A DNA stretch of 64,000 nucleotides from Pseudoalteromonas ostreae (GCF_018069805.1 NZ_JAGPYN010000001.1:124001-188000); one strand, 5' to 3'. Positions 1 through 10,215 are shown, counted from the stretch's first letter. A program made the numbers and translations. Notes: generated by a model from the sequence alone, not told the origin.

Positions 1-577
1 TTAATGGCTTGTCAGCTTTGGCTAAATCAACAATAAACAGTTGTTTATTCTTTAAGCCTAGCTCGTATACTTCTGCCATAAAACCGAGTTTTTTCAGTTC
101 TTTTTCAGACTTATCAGCCGCTGGCATAGCTAAAATAGTAAGTTGCTTGTTATTAGGGCTTAATTGATAGCTTGAAATAGATGTGTCTTTTAGCGATAGC
201 ACTTTTTGCGCTTGACCACCATCAACCGGAATTTGGTATAAAGCAGTAAACTTGTCGTCTTCTAACTTAGCTAAAAAATAAATGGTTTTACTGTCGTTTG
301 ACCATTGAATACTCTTGATACTTACAGAGCCGGTAATGAAAGGCCGCTCAACACCTTCATCATCAACAACATAAAGCTCGCTGTAATTCGTGCCATTTTC
401 ATCTACGTATAATTCACGTGGTACAGAGCGGGTAAATGCCACAGTCTCGCCATCAGGGCTGATACTGGTTTGTAGCACAGATTGAATTTTTGGAATATCT
501 TCAACGGTTAACGATGTGGCAGCAACCGCCAATGAGCTTGAAAGCCCAATGGCCAGTGCTAAGCTAGTTTTTAGCAT
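1..577 (-). CDS. S9-family peptidase, N-terminal part (runs off left edge)
   Basis: The reading frame starts at an ATG at 577 and is open to the window edge, giving about 192 residues. An AAGGA ribosome site lies 6 bases upstream. Residues 1-20 form a signal peptide ending in ALA/AVA-type small residues. The rest resembles the N-terminal WD40/TolB-like propeller of secreted prolyl-oligopeptidase-type enzymes, with phrases such as TSISPDGETVAFTRS, SIQWSNDSKTIYFLAK and SSYQLSPNNKQLTIL marking successive blades. The catalytic domain lies outside the window, so the peptidase assignment rests on this propeller style only. Its neighbour on the same strand is a TonB-dependent receptor, which fits peptide scavenging. 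Confidence 0.75.
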   Translation of the reverse strand, partial: MLKTSLALAIGLSSSLAVAATSLTVEDIPKIQSVLQTSISPDGETVAFTRSVPRELYVDENGTNYSELYVVDDEGVERPFITGSVSIKSIQWSNDSKTIYFLAKLEDDKFTALYQIPVDGGQAQKVLSLKDTSISSYQLSPNNKQLTILAMPAADKSEKELKKLGFMAEVYELGLKNKQLFIVDLAKADKPL

Positions 578-682
578 GATTTTTCCTTCGCTTGTTTTAT
601 TCACTTGTTTTAATTATCGAAGGATTATAACAGCACGTACCTTAAATGTTAAAATATGCGGCTAATACGCAAGCGTTAACGA

Positions 683-3307
683 TTAATGACTGTAACGTAC
701 GCCAAAATAGAAGCGTCGACCATTTTGGTAAATACCTGTTGGCGCATATTCATTGCGCTCATACAGGTAAGTGATTTCATCGGTGAGATTGATTGCTTCA
801 ATTACAAAGTCAAGCTTGTCAGATAGTTTGAAGGTAATGCTGCCGTCAAGTTGTCCAAAGTCATCCATCATGGTCTCTCCTACACCGGTGGCAAAATGAG
901 TACGATAGTTGTAGGCCAAACGCGAACTTAACCAGTCATTTTCATAGTAACTGGTTAAATTTATTGTGTGTTTTGAAGTGCCAGGTACATAGTTATCACG
1001 CCCTGAAATGCTATCAGTGCGATCGCCATCGACAAAGGTATAGTTAGTGATCAAACCAAAACCATATATAAGCTCTTGTTGATAGCCAATTTCTACCCCT
1101 CTGATAGTACCGCCGCTGCCATTGATTGGCCTGTCAATGGTCATATCAATGCCTTCGTGTCGCTCAATAGTGCGTTTAAATTCGACAAAGGATTCAACGT
1201 CTTTGTTAAACAATGCCACAGAGAGCAGCGCGGCATCATCAAAGTACCATTCAACGCTTAGATCAAATTGATTAGCGCGATAAGGGTCTAAGTCTGGGTT
1301 GCCACCTTGGCCTTGCGCTTGGGTGACATTGTAATTAGTTGATGGCATTAAATGATTGTACTGCGGACGAGACATAACCCGCGCGGCACTGACTCGGGCA
1401 ATTAAGTCCTCACTTAAATCAATGCTGATATTGGCACTTGGCAATATATCGACATAGTTTTTGTTATGCTGCTGCCAGACAAAGCTTTGTTGTTGCTCAA
1501 CCGGTGAGCCAATACGTTTATAAGCACCGGCGTCTTGCTCGGTATTAACAACGCGTACCCCCAAGTTTGCTCGGTAATCATTGCCATCAAGCATTAATTT
1601 AACATAACCTGCAGTTGTGCGTTCTTGAATATCAAAACGGCTGGCTTTTTCTTCCTGTTGTACAAAGTCGATCGTTTTAAAATCTGTAGATAATGCGTTG
1701 ATATCGACATAACTGTAATTTTTGAGAGTGTGTTGATCGCCAATTTCGGATAAAAATCCACTGGGGAAAGTTGCCGGGTAGTCGGCTAAGGTCCAATCAA
1801 GTTGTTGGGCTATGCCATCAAATGCGCCGTTAAATGAACGATAACGAATAAAATCACGTTGATGATCGCGGTACTTTGCGCCAACTTTTATAGCGCTGAT
1901 AATAGAATGATCAATTGCGCGTTCAAAATCACCTTGCAAATAGAACTCTTGATCGTTTGAATCTTGGCTGTCGTTACGTGCTTCTGTAAGTTGCCAAGCC
2001 TGTCCATCAAGCGGGGATACATCATAGTTGGCGATTATATTTTTACGCTCAGTGGTATCAACCGTATAGGCGGTATTGGCTGAAAATTGTGAGGTGTGAT
2101 CTTGCTTGGAACCGCCACCGCCTTTGGTCAAACCAATTTGGTATTGGTTTTGCCAAAGATGTGCTTGCTGACTAACAATTAAATGCACACTGCTGGTACT
2201 TATTTCGGATTCTCGCCAAATAGCTTCCATGGCAGTACTAAATGGTAAATTTTGTGCGTTTTGTTCTGGGACTGTTGAGTAGCGGGCAAAGGCGAGGGTG
2301 TTATCAATAATCTTCGCATCGCTGATATGACCGCCACGGGCAAACACACTACTGGGCTGCCATAAAAAGTTTTGGTTACTGTTATCAGCGTTAAGTACTG
2401 AATACAAAGTATTCAGTTGAATATTCCAATCTAAATTAGGTTGGTATTCAAAATTTGCGGTGGCACTGGTTAACACTCGCTGTTGCTGGAATATTGCTGA
2501 GCCACCACCACCTGGTGTCCAAACGTTTTTAATATCGCCAGTGTCGCTGTCTGTCGCTGATAAACTGCCATCGTTGTTTTGTTGAAAGTTTTGTTCATGC
2601 CAACCCCATGACTCAAGCCCATCACGACGTAATGAGCGTTGATTACGGGTAAAGGTAACTAATGCGCCAACGTCTTTGTCTAGGTTAGTCCAGTTATAAA
2701 ATACGGCCAACTGTGGGTCAAATTCACCTGATAAATCATTGTATTGCACTTGTGCATTAGTAACAAACTGATTACTTTGCGTATGCAAAGGTCGTTGCGT
2801 TTTAATATTAACAGAGCCGCCTAATGAGCCTTCGTTGTGATCTGCTTGCGGGGTTTTATATACTTCTAAAGAAGATACTAGATCAGCGGGTAGCAATGTG
2901 TAATTAAAACCACGATTAGGTTGGGTTGAGATCCACCAATCCGCAGAGGCAATTGCTTGCCCATTTAAAAAAGTGCGATTTTGTTCTGGCGTGGTGCCGC
3001 GCACACCCACACGTTCCCCTTCCCCTTGGGCACGCGAGAGTGAAATGCCGGTGATGCGTTGCAGTGCTTCTGCGACATTTTTATCAGGGAATTTACCGAT
3101 ATCTTGCGCGGTGATGGCTTCTATGATTGACTGGCTGTCGCGCTTATCACGTAGTGATTTGATAGCGCTGTCATGAAAGCCCCTAATTTGAATTGTTTCT
3201 AATTGGTTTTGGTCTGTATCCGCGGGTGTTTTAGCACTTGAGTAAAGCGAATTGAATGCGCTGGCAATGAGCATTATGTTAACAAGTTTTTTTATTTTTA
3301 TTGTCAT
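683..3307 (-). CDS. TonB-dependent receptor (long TIGR01782-like type), paralogue 1
   Basis: This is an outer-membrane active transporter energised by TonB. After a signal peptide (about 27 residues) a TonB-box-like segment (IQIRGF) precedes the plug. Plug hallmarks are AEALQRITGISLSR and GERVGVRGTTPEQNRTFLNG, as in the long TonB-dependent receptors common in Caulobacter, Xanthomonas and Alteromonadales. The protein ends in an aromatic-rich barrel strand. I chose the ATG at 3307 over a TTG two codons earlier. It is closely similar to the receptor at 7249-9807, sharing SADWW in the plug and an NLTDE(I/H)T motif near the end. Substrate unknown. The flanking S9 peptidase suggests peptides, but this receptor class also takes up glycans. 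It diverges from the regulator gene at 3464. Confidence 0.92.
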   Translation of the reverse strand: MTIKIKKLVNIMLIASAFNSLYSSAKTPADTDQNQLETIQIRGFHDSAIKSLRDKRDSQSIIEAITAQDIGKFPDKNVAEALQRITGISLSRAQGEGERVGVRGTTPEQNRTFLNGQAIASADWWISTQPNRGFNYTLLPADLVSSLEVYKTPQADHNEGSLGGSVNIKTQRPLHTQSNQFVTNAQVQYNDLSGEFDPQLAVFYNWTNLDKDVGALVTFTRNQRSLRRDGLESWGWHEQNFQQNNDGSLSATDSDTGDIKNVWTPGGGGSAIFQQQRVLTSATANFEYQPNLDWNIQLNTLYSVLNADNSNQNFLWQPSSVFARGGHISDAKIIDNTLAFARYSTVPEQNAQNLPFSTAMEAIWRESEISTSSVHLIVSQQAHLWQNQYQIGLTKGGGGSKQDHTSQFSANTAYTVDTTERKNIIANYDVSPLDGQAWQLTEARNDSQDSNDQEFYLQGDFERAIDHSIISAIKVGAKYRDHQRDFIRYRSFNGAFDGIAQQLDWTLADYPATFPSGFLSEIGDQHTLKNYSYVDINALSTDFKTIDFVQQEEKASRFDIQERTTAGYVKLMLDGNDYRANLGVRVVNTEQDAGAYKRIGSPVEQQQSFVWQQHNKNYVDILPSANISIDLSEDLIARVSAARVMSRPQYNHLMPSTNYNVTQAQGQGGNPDLDPYRANQFDLSVEWYFDDAALLSVALFNKDVESFVEFKRTIERHEGIDMTIDRPINGSGGTIRGVEIGYQQELIYGFGLITNYTFVDGDRTDSISGRDNYVPGTSKHTINLTSYYENDWLSSRLAYNYRTHFATGVGETMMDDFGQLDGSITFKLSDKLDFVIEAINLTDEITYLYERNEYAPTGIYQNGRRFYFGVRYSH

Positions 3308-3369
3308 ACTCAACCCAACTAGAACAACATGAGAAAAACTAGCAGTGATAACTACCTATAAAATAAGAA

Positions 3370-3386
3370 CACACAAATGGAGTGTG
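3370..3386. promoter_or_regulatory. Small inverted repeat between divergent receptor and regulator genes
   Basis: The divergent intergenic region holds CACAC and GTGTG half-sites separated by seven bases. It could be an operator for the winged-helix regulator encoded at 3464, but short repeats of this size also occur by chance. No experimental or comparative support is visible here. Confidence 0.25.
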
Positions 3387-3463
3387 CTACTATGTACCGT
3401 ATTTGCTTATAGTACGCTTTCTTGACTAATTTAACCATAGATTAACGTGTGTAAAAACAAACG

Positions 3464-5617
3464 ATGCCAACAACCGAATTAAAACAGTTACTCCTCAACG
3501 ATGTACTCGTTGACTTTGCTGCCTTAAAAGTAAAGGTAGCAGGGCGTTGGTTTGCTGTTGAAGCCAAGCAATTGGTGTTATTAAAGTTGTTACTCGAACA
3601 CCAAGGCAACGCAGTATCACGCGATATAATTATGGATACACTGTGGGCCGATGTAGTCGTGAGCGACAATTCAGTCAGTCAACTAGTGACGCAACTGCGT
3701 AAAAGCCTCCATGATGATAAAAACACTGCAACGTTTATTCGTACCGTACCGCGAGTAGGCTATCAGTTAATCGCAAAGGTAAGTGATGCACCGACCTTAT
3801 TAGACAAAGTGACTCCGGCTACGCCACGTACATCAGCTTTATATATTGCACTGGGTTTAATGCTCGGGGCCATAACGACACTTGTTAGCCAGTATTTACT
3901 TGCACCTACAATATCTAGTTTGAATTATGAATATCAATCACGGATCACCTCAGCACCAGGGGCTGAAGTCTTTTTACGTTATTCTCCCAATGGCCGGTAT
4001 TTAGCATTTAGCCAATCCAATGATCAACAAAGCCAATTTGATTTAGCGGTGTATGATCAGCAAAGTAAGACCGTGCACAGTATTAAAAACTCAGGTTATT
4101 CAGAAGAGGCGCCGGTGTGGTCGCCAGACGGTAAATGGCTAGCTTATTTTAGGTATGATCCGCTCAGTTGCGACATTCGTGTTATTCCAGTCTCTAATGC
4201 CATTGAGACATGGCGCTTGAGCCCTGAATTTAAACTCACTCGCTGTCAGCAGCGTCATGGTCCAACCAAATTACACTGGGCTGACGACAACACTATTTAC
4301 ACCACACATTGGCAAGATGAACAACCCCGATTAGTCAAATACACCTTGGCATTTTCACCTACACCGACTTTATTAGAGCAGCAAATTGTAGGGGATTTTA
4401 AACCGATCACGTTTGATATTAATGAGCAGCAAAAAATGCTCATCCTCGAAAAAGATCAAGGCTGGTTTAGCGTCAGCGAAGTGGATTTAACGCAATCACT
4501 AAAACGTACTGAAATAAAGCGCAGTCGGCACAGCCATGCGCCGTTATTATTTGACAGTGAACAGGATTACTATTGGCTCGGGGATGATGCACTGCGCCGT
4601 TATGACTACCAAGGTAATGAGCAATTGGTACATCAGCCATTGGGGTTTGTCGCCGATTTAGCAATTAACCCGCAAACGGGTGATATTGCTCATGCTGAGG
4701 GGCAAGCACGGGTTAATTTGTACCAAATTGAACTCGATTTAAGTGCCGATGCCCCTAAAATTCGTAATACGATGCAACTATCGTCGTCTGCGCGCATGGA
4801 CATTTTACCCGCAGTATCGCCAGACGGACAACAAAGCGCGTTTATTTCATTGCAGCGAAGAGGGATCACAGGCTTTACGCATATCGAAGTATGGCTTAAA
4901 CATAAGCAGCGTAAAACCGCCAACCTAATTGCCACGTTACCCAGCGATATTACCCCAAAGTACCTGCTTTTTTCACCTAATGGTGACAATGTATTATTGG
5001 CGGATGAGCAACAAAATGTGTATTTGATCAATACCTTTTCACGTCGTCTAGTACCAATCATATCTGGTTTCGAGCAGCTCAACGGTGTGCATTGGTCAGC
5101 AGATAGTCACAGTATTTTCTATCAAGCTAGCAATCAGCAAAGTGACGATGAGCAGTTACAATGGCAAGATTGGCGCTACGATATTCAACTGATGAGCAAT
5201 ACTTTAGTGAAAGAGAATGTATCATTTGAGACTCTAGATGAAGAGCACCCACTTTGGCAGCTTAATAGCTCGTATTTAGAGCATGATTTACAAGTACGAA
5301 CCTATTTATCGGCAGCGCTGGAGCAACAATTTCCACTGGCGCAGTTATTACCCTCTCTTGAGCTGTTTAAACCCGCGGTATTTAAACAGGGTATTTATTA
5401 CGTACTGCGCCAAGGTCATCAGTTATTGTTGTATTGTTATTTAACGGATCAAAAGCGTAATGTGTTCATAAAGGAGCTCGGTGTTTATGGTTATGATATT
5501 GATATCAATCTAAATATCAGTAGTTCAGTGGATGGGAGTCAAGTGGTATTTAGTCAGGTAGATGGTATCGAAACTGATATTTTATTACACAAAGCGATTA
5601 AGGCAGGGTCGCCATAA
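3464..5617 (+). CDS. CadC/ToxR-like transmembrane winged-helix regulator with beta-propeller sensor
   Basis: The 717-residue protein has an OmpR/PhoB-type winged-helix DNA-binding domain at residues 1-105. VEAKQLVLLKLLLEHQGNAV and FIRTVPRVGYQLIAKV are typical of it. A single membrane helix follows at about 125-148 (ALYIALGLMLGAITTLVSQY), then a large C-terminal region with TolB/WD40-like blades such as YSPNGRYLAFSQ, WSPDGKWLAYF and VSPDGQQSAFIS. This is the one-component CadC architecture: cytoplasmic DNA binding and a periplasmic sensor. Placement between two paralogous TonB-dependent receptors and divergent from the first suggests it controls their expression in response to a periplasmic ligand. 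Its 3' end overlaps the convergent Sel1-protein gene by 20 bases. Confidence 0.88.
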   Translation: MPTTELKQLLLNDVLVDFAALKVKVAGRWFAVEAKQLVLLKLLLEHQGNAVSRDIIMDTLWADVVVSDNSVSQLVTQLRKSLHDDKNTATFIRTVPRVGYQLIAKVSDAPTLLDKVTPATPRTSALYIALGLMLGAITTLVSQYLLAPTISSLNYEYQSRITSAPGAEVFLRYSPNGRYLAFSQSNDQQSQFDLAVYDQQSKTVHSIKNSGYSEEAPVWSPDGKWLAYFRYDPLSCDIRVIPVSNAIETWRLSPEFKLTRCQQRHGPTKLHWADDNTIYTTHWQDEQPRLVKYTLAFSPTPTLLEQQIVGDFKPITFDINEQQKMLILEKDQGWFSVSEVDLTQSLKRTEIKRSRHSHAPLLFDSEQDYYWLGDDALRRYDYQGNEQLVHQPLGFVADLAINPQTGDIAHAEGQARVNLYQIELDLSADAPKIRNTMQLSSSARMDILPAVSPDGQQSAFISLQRRGITGFTHIEVWLKHKQRKTANLIATLPSDITPKYLLFSPNGDNVLLADEQQNVYLINTFSRRLVPIISGFEQLNGVHWSADSHSIFYQASNQQSDDEQLQWQDWRYDIQLMSNTLVKENVSFETLDEEHPLWQLNSSYLEHDLQVRTYLSAALEQQFPLAQLLPSLELFKPAVFKQGIYYVLRQGHQLLLYCYLTDQKRNVFIKELGVYGYDIDINLNISSSVDGSQVVFSQVDGIETDILLHKAIKAGSP

Positions 5618-7007
5618 ATTGTTTAATGTTGCTTTGATCCCAATTTCGAGTGCGGGCTTCTTTTAGAGCGTTGTTGGCTAATTTTTTTGCAGCTTGGGGT
5701 TTGTTATTCGCCGCTTGAATTTTCGCTTTAAGTAATAATAATTGTGGGTGTTCACTATCATCTGCTAATGCAGAGTCTAAAGCTTGTGTGATTTGTTGTG
5801 GTGGTTTTTTTAGCTCAAAAAGTAATAAGGCCAGTTCCCGTTTAGCACTAAATAACCCTTGCGCAGCGGCCGCTTTTAGCCAAGTTAGGGCTTTATTGGG
5901 AGCATAATCGACATATTGACTGTTTAATAGCTCTCGTCCCAATCGATACTGCGCATTGGCAAAACCACTTTGAGCTGCAAGTAAAATCCAATTCAAGCCT
6001 TTTTCTCGATCAACCTTACCATATTCACCGCGTAACATATTAGCACCAATACGATATTGCGAATTGGCGTAGCCGTTGACGGCTGAGCGAAGTAATAACT
6101 CACTATTGGCGTTGGTTTGTTGCCAATGGTATTTTAATAAGCGGGTTGCATTGTATTCATCTGAACTCAGCCAATTAGCAATATAATACTGTACTAAGGC
6201 GTTACCTTGCTCTGCTGCATCAATTAAGTCAGAAATTTTCTCATTGTACTCACGTTGCTGACTTTTAAAGCTTTGCTCATATTGTTTCCCTTTATAGGTG
6301 GTGAAGTGATACAGCAAAGAACGATTATAGTAAGGCAAGGTTTGGCTATCCCCTTGATATTGCCAGCGTTTCACTGCATTGATTATAGCTTGATCAAAGG
6401 TTTTTTCTGGGTATGAATCTATGAGGGAAATATCGGTTACAGCGCCGCTTTTATCAATATCAAACTCAAGCCAAACCCATCCTTCAATGCCATTTTGATA
6501 GGCATGTTCAGGGTATTTAGGCTCAACAGTATAGCTTCGCTGTGGACTTGAATGTGGGGCAGGGCTGGCGGTTAACTCTGGGCGTAATTGTTGATCATAC
6601 CATTGAAAACTCAGCTGCTTTAATAGTGCATTATAGGCATCATCAAGGGGCTGCTTATTATCACTTTGGCTGGCGATGAGCATTGCCGTATCACGGGCAT
6701 CGAGCAATCCAAAATCAGCGGCTAAACTGAACCAAGCATAGGCTTGTGCTTTGTTTTTCTCAACGCCTTGGCCATGTAAATACATAACAGCAATGTTATA
6801 AATTGCATCTGCATTACCTAAATACGCGAGTTGTTGAAATTCCTGTTGTGCTTTGTTGAAGTTGCCTTGGTGGTAGTCAAGGGTTGCACTGAGTAAATCT
6901 GCTTTAGTTAAAGGCGCAAACAGCAGGCATAGCAATACTAATAAGAATTTGTAGCGACAAAATCTTGTTGTATGCTTACTGTGATCAATAACTGTGTGTG
7001 CTGACAC
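5598..7007 (-). CDS. TonB C-terminal domain plus Sel1-repeat protein
   Basis: The 469-residue protein has an N-terminal hydrophobic segment (FLLVLLCLLFAPLTKADL) that looks like a signal peptide or anchor. A first Sel1-type repeat follows (NADAIYNIAVMYLHGQGVEK). A TonB C-terminal domain lies at about residues 155-225 (EPKYPEHAYQNGIEGWVWLE, then a KRWQY motif). Further Sel1 repeats fill about 255-400 (ANSQYRIGANMLRGEYGKVD and similar). The start codon appears to be GTG. Classical TonB has a proline-rich spacer, which is absent here. Its position between two TonB-dependent receptors suggests a dedicated energising or docking partner, which is inference. Sel1 repeats normally bind proteins. It is convergent with the regulator gene. 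Confidence 0.85.
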   Translation of the reverse strand: MSAHTVIDHSKHTTRFCRYKFLLVLLCLLFAPLTKADLLSATLDYHQGNFNKAQQEFQQLAYLGNADAIYNIAVMYLHGQGVEKNKAQAYAWFSLAADFGLLDARDTAMLIASQSDNKQPLDDAYNALLKQLSFQWYDQQLRPELTASPAPHSSPQRSYTVEPKYPEHAYQNGIEGWVWLEFDIDKSGAVTDISLIDSYPEKTFDQAIINAVKRWQYQGDSQTLPYYNRSLLYHFTTYKGKQYEQSFKSQQREYNEKISDLIDAAEQGNALVQYYIANWLSSDEYNATRLLKYHWQQTNANSELLLRSAVNGYANSQYRIGANMLRGEYGKVDREKGLNWILLAAQSGFANAQYRLGRELLNSQYVDYAPNKALTWLKAAAAQGLFSAKRELALLLFELKKPPQQITQALDSALADDSEHPQLLLLKAKIQAANNKPQAAKKLANNALKEARTRNWDQSNIKQFMATLP

Positions 7008-7140
7008 GTATTATGCTTCGCCAATGTTGTTCGACTATATTATTCGAGTAACGTTTTTACCTATTGATTGTACTTGTTTTGTTTATTATTACTAGCGCCT
7101 TAACGCGACTTATTTATAGTACTAATATCACAAATGAAAA

Positions 7141-7170
7141 AAAGCAGGCAGTCAAATGACTGCCTGCTTT
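7141..7170 (-). terminator. Rho-independent terminator of the second TonB receptor gene
   Basis: A near-perfect hairpin (AAAGCAGGCAGTCA paired with TGACTGCCTGCTTT) lies about 80 bases downstream of the receptor stop codon. On the minus strand it is followed by a run of seven or more T, the classic intrinsic terminator form. A smaller CCCC/GGGG hairpin sits between it and the gene at about 7174-7190. Confidence 0.85.
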
Positions 7171-7248
7171 AAACCCCTGGGCATAGGGGCTGCCATCCTT
7201 GGCGAGAGTCGAATACCTGTGTTAGCTTGGAGTTCGACAAATGGGTAA

Positions 7249-9807
7249 TTAAAAGTTAAAGCGCACTCCGGCAACAAAGCGACGACCATCGGCATATACA
7301 CCCGTTAAGGCTTGTTGCACACCTTCTTCTTGGTAACTAAAAGTGTGTTCGTCTGTAAGGTTTATTGCCTCTAAAACAAGTGCTAAATTATCGTTTACGT
7401 TGTAGGTAAAGTTTGCATCTACTTGACCATAATCATCAACATAACCATGACCTTGGCCTGAGTTGTAACCTGTACGGAAGTTGTAGGAGATACGTGTGCT
7501 AAAGGCATCTGTTTCATAGTAAGTGCTTAAATTGACAGTGTGTTCCGAGTTACCAGGAATAATCGTATCATTACCATCGGCATCCTTTGCTTCACCATCT
7601 ACAAAGGTGTAGTTAGCATTAAAACCAAAACCTTCAAGTATCTCTTGCTGATAACCTAGCTCTAAACCTTGGATACGACCTGAACGGCCGTTTGTAGGGC
7701 GGTTTACTAAGATTTCTACACCTTCGTGAATTTCAAGGTTAGGTGTTACATCTAAGAAAGATTGAATATCTTTATAAAATACAACCGCTGAGAATAAGCC
7801 TGCATCACTGAAATACCATTCAACCCCAGTATCAAACTGCGTTGCACGGTATGGGTCAATATCCGGGTTTCCGCCACTGCCTGTTTGTGTTTCAAGGTTA
7901 TAAGAGGTTGAAGGAGTCATCGATGCATAATCTGGACGTGACATTACACGGGCTGCACTGAAACGCAGTAGTACATCGTCATCTAAATCAATTGCTAGAT
8001 TGATACTAGGTAGAATATCAAAATAGTCGCGGTCATCATTGGTCCAAACTTCAGAGCCACTTTCTCCTACGTAAGCTGCCGTTGATTGCTGAGTTTGCAC
8101 TAAACGCACCCCTAAGTTACCGCGCATACCTTCAACATCGATATCTGCTTTGATATAACCTGCAGTAATTTTTTCTTCAACTTCAAAAGTACTGGCCTTG
8201 AGTACACGGTAGTTCCAATCAAGGGCATCACCTTCGCGGCGTACTTTGTCAGAGTCTGTGATTGCATAATCACGTAACGTACCGTCTGAGTCTAGCCCTG
8301 ATAAGTAATCAGATGGCATTGATAGTGAATAGTCAGCTAAATTCCAGCCTAAATCTGTGCGGTTGTCTGTGGTGTGTTTAGTATTAAAACGAGAGTGATC
8401 GCGGTATTTTAAGCCAAATTTCACTTTACTAAAGACAGCGATGTCAACTGGGCGCGTAAAATCAACTTGTAGGTAAGTTTCGTCATCTTTGGCATCATTA
8501 CTGTCGTAACGTAAAAAGCCTAAATCCCAATTTTTACCATCTGCTGGATCTGCGCCATAAGTAGTACGTACATCTTCAACAGCGGATGTATCAAAGCTAT
8601 GTACATAATTGCCTTCCCAGCCAACGCTGCGATCAGCTTGCGAACCACCACTGCCTTCGGTATAACCAACATGCACACTGGTCAGCCATAACTCACCTTG
8701 ATAATCGGCTTTTAAATCGTACGATTTGGTTCTAATTTCTGAATTACGTACCTTGGTTTCATCTAGAATGTTATTCGCAGTTGGTGATAACCCTAAAGTC
8801 CCGCCCACTAGCATAGTACCAACTTGATCGTTCTCTATTAACGTGACGTCAGTATATTGTGAGCCACCATAACCTGGCAGCCATAGGAAGTTTTGATTTT
8901 CATTATTCGCTTCAAGAGTAGAATCAAGGGCGTTGAAGGTTAAATCGAGTTGCTCGGTAGGGCGGTACTGTACGGCTAAATTGATACCTGTACGAATACG
9001 CTCTTGTAAGAACATCGCTGAGCCACCACCGCCTGGACTGTATACATCTTTATATTCAGTACCGTCTTCTAGGGTGATATCACGCTTTGCCCAGCTCCAT
9101 GATTCAATACCATCACGGCGTAGGTTACGCTGTTGGCGAACCAATGAAATAAGCGCACCGAAGGTTTCATCTTCAGTTTTAAAGTTATACATAGCAGAGA
9201 GTTGCGGGTCGGTTTCACCCGAAATTTCACTGTGCTGGGCAAGCACTGAGCCCGCAAATTTATTTGCTTCTAAATCAAGCGGTTTACGCGTTCTTACGAT
9301 AACCGTACCACCAATAGAGCCTTCATCAATATCTGCTTCCGGTGACTTGTATACCTCTAACCCGGATACAATTTCAGACGGCAACATTGTATAGTTAAAA
9401 CCACGGCTTGCCGCAGAGTTCGTCCACCAGTCGGCAGAGCCGACAGCTTGACCATTTAATAGTGTACGGTTTTGGCTCTCAGCGGTCCCACGGATACTTA
9501 CGCGTTCACCTTCACCAAAGTTACGGCTAATTGATACACCGGTGATACGTTGTAGAGACTCTGCCACGTTTTGATCGGGGAATTTACCGATATCCTCAGC
9601 AGTTACTGCATCCACAATCGCATTTGAATAGCGCTTAGTGTTCAGTGATTTAACAACGCTGCCACGAATACCGCGAACTTGAATCACTTCAACTTCGTCC
9701 GTGCTTTTAAGTTCAGCACTGTGCGCTACCATAGGTAAGCTCAATGCCGATGTAATAAGAGATGCACTCACTGCTAGATGCAGTTTATTCATTTTTACTT
9801 TTAACAT
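7249..9807 (-). CDS. TonB-dependent receptor (long TIGR01782-like type), paralogue 2
   Basis: This is an outer-membrane TonB-dependent transporter of about 852 residues from the chosen start. I place the start at ATG 9807 because an AAGGGGAA ribosome site precedes it and a signal peptide follows at once (hydrophobic stretch, then AHSAEL). An upstream in-frame start would add 39 unlikely residues. The TonB-box-like segment is EVEVIQVRGI. The plug has VAESLQRITGVSISR and RGTAESQNRTLLNGQAVGS. The C-terminus ends in a GRRFVAGVRFNF barrel strand. It is the closest relative of the receptor at 683-3307 in this window, with the same motif order throughout, so the pair arose by an older duplication. 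Substrate unknown. Confidence 0.92.
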   Translation of the reverse strand: MLKVKMNKLHLAVSASLITSALSLPMVAHSAELKSTDEVEVIQVRGIRGSVVKSLNTKRYSNAIVDAVTAEDIGKFPDQNVAESLQRITGVSISRNFGEGERVSIRGTAESQNRTLLNGQAVGSADWWTNSAASRGFNYTMLPSEIVSGLEVYKSPEADIDEGSIGGTVIVRTRKPLDLEANKFAGSVLAQHSEISGETDPQLSAMYNFKTEDETFGALISLVRQQRNLRRDGIESWSWAKRDITLEDGTEYKDVYSPGGGGSAMFLQERIRTGINLAVQYRPTEQLDLTFNALDSTLEANNENQNFLWLPGYGGSQYTDVTLIENDQVGTMLVGGTLGLSPTANNILDETKVRNSEIRTKSYDLKADYQGELWLTSVHVGYTEGSGGSQADRSVGWEGNYVHSFDTSAVEDVRTTYGADPADGKNWDLGFLRYDSNDAKDDETYLQVDFTRPVDIAVFSKVKFGLKYRDHSRFNTKHTTDNRTDLGWNLADYSLSMPSDYLSGLDSDGTLRDYAITDSDKVRREGDALDWNYRVLKASTFEVEEKITAGYIKADIDVEGMRGNLGVRLVQTQQSTAAYVGESGSEVWTNDDRDYFDILPSINLAIDLDDDVLLRFSAARVMSRPDYASMTPSTSYNLETQTGSGGNPDIDPYRATQFDTGVEWYFSDAGLFSAVVFYKDIQSFLDVTPNLEIHEGVEILVNRPTNGRSGRIQGLELGYQQEILEGFGFNANYTFVDGEAKDADGNDTIIPGNSEHTVNLSTYYETDAFSTRISYNFRTGYNSGQGHGYVDDYGQVDANFTYNVNDNLALVLEAINLTDEHTFSYQEEGVQQALTGVYADGRRFVAGVRFNF

Positions 9808-10215
9808 CCTCGATTCCCCTTGAATCAAAACTTTATTTTGTTGTGTCAAATGAGTCCTACCATTCGTACATATAGTCATTATTAATCGTCGAACTTGGTA
9901 AGACCGTTGTCTAAAAACAAACATTGGCGACTAAGTGATTAACTTATTACGGCCACTACGCATACAAAAATAACCGTAGCTGTTTTGTTTGTGGCTCTAT
10001 TAAACGCCTTTTAAAAAATAGAGTCTTGAATCTGAGTGAATAGTTGTGAAAGTGATTAATTTGAAAGAAAATAATTATTTTTCTATTTAAAATTGTTTAA
10101 TATCAACTGCTTTATTTTTGTCAGTTCTTGTTTTTTGTTTAATAAATTAAGTTTACTTAATGAGTTTTACGTTTTTAATTGTTGCAATTCACAACTAGTG
10201 GATTAAAAAGTGAAA

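Noticed and set aside
8933..9394. 153-residue plus-strand open frame
   Set aside because: It lies entirely antisense to the second TonB receptor, has no ribosome site and has a shadow-type composition.
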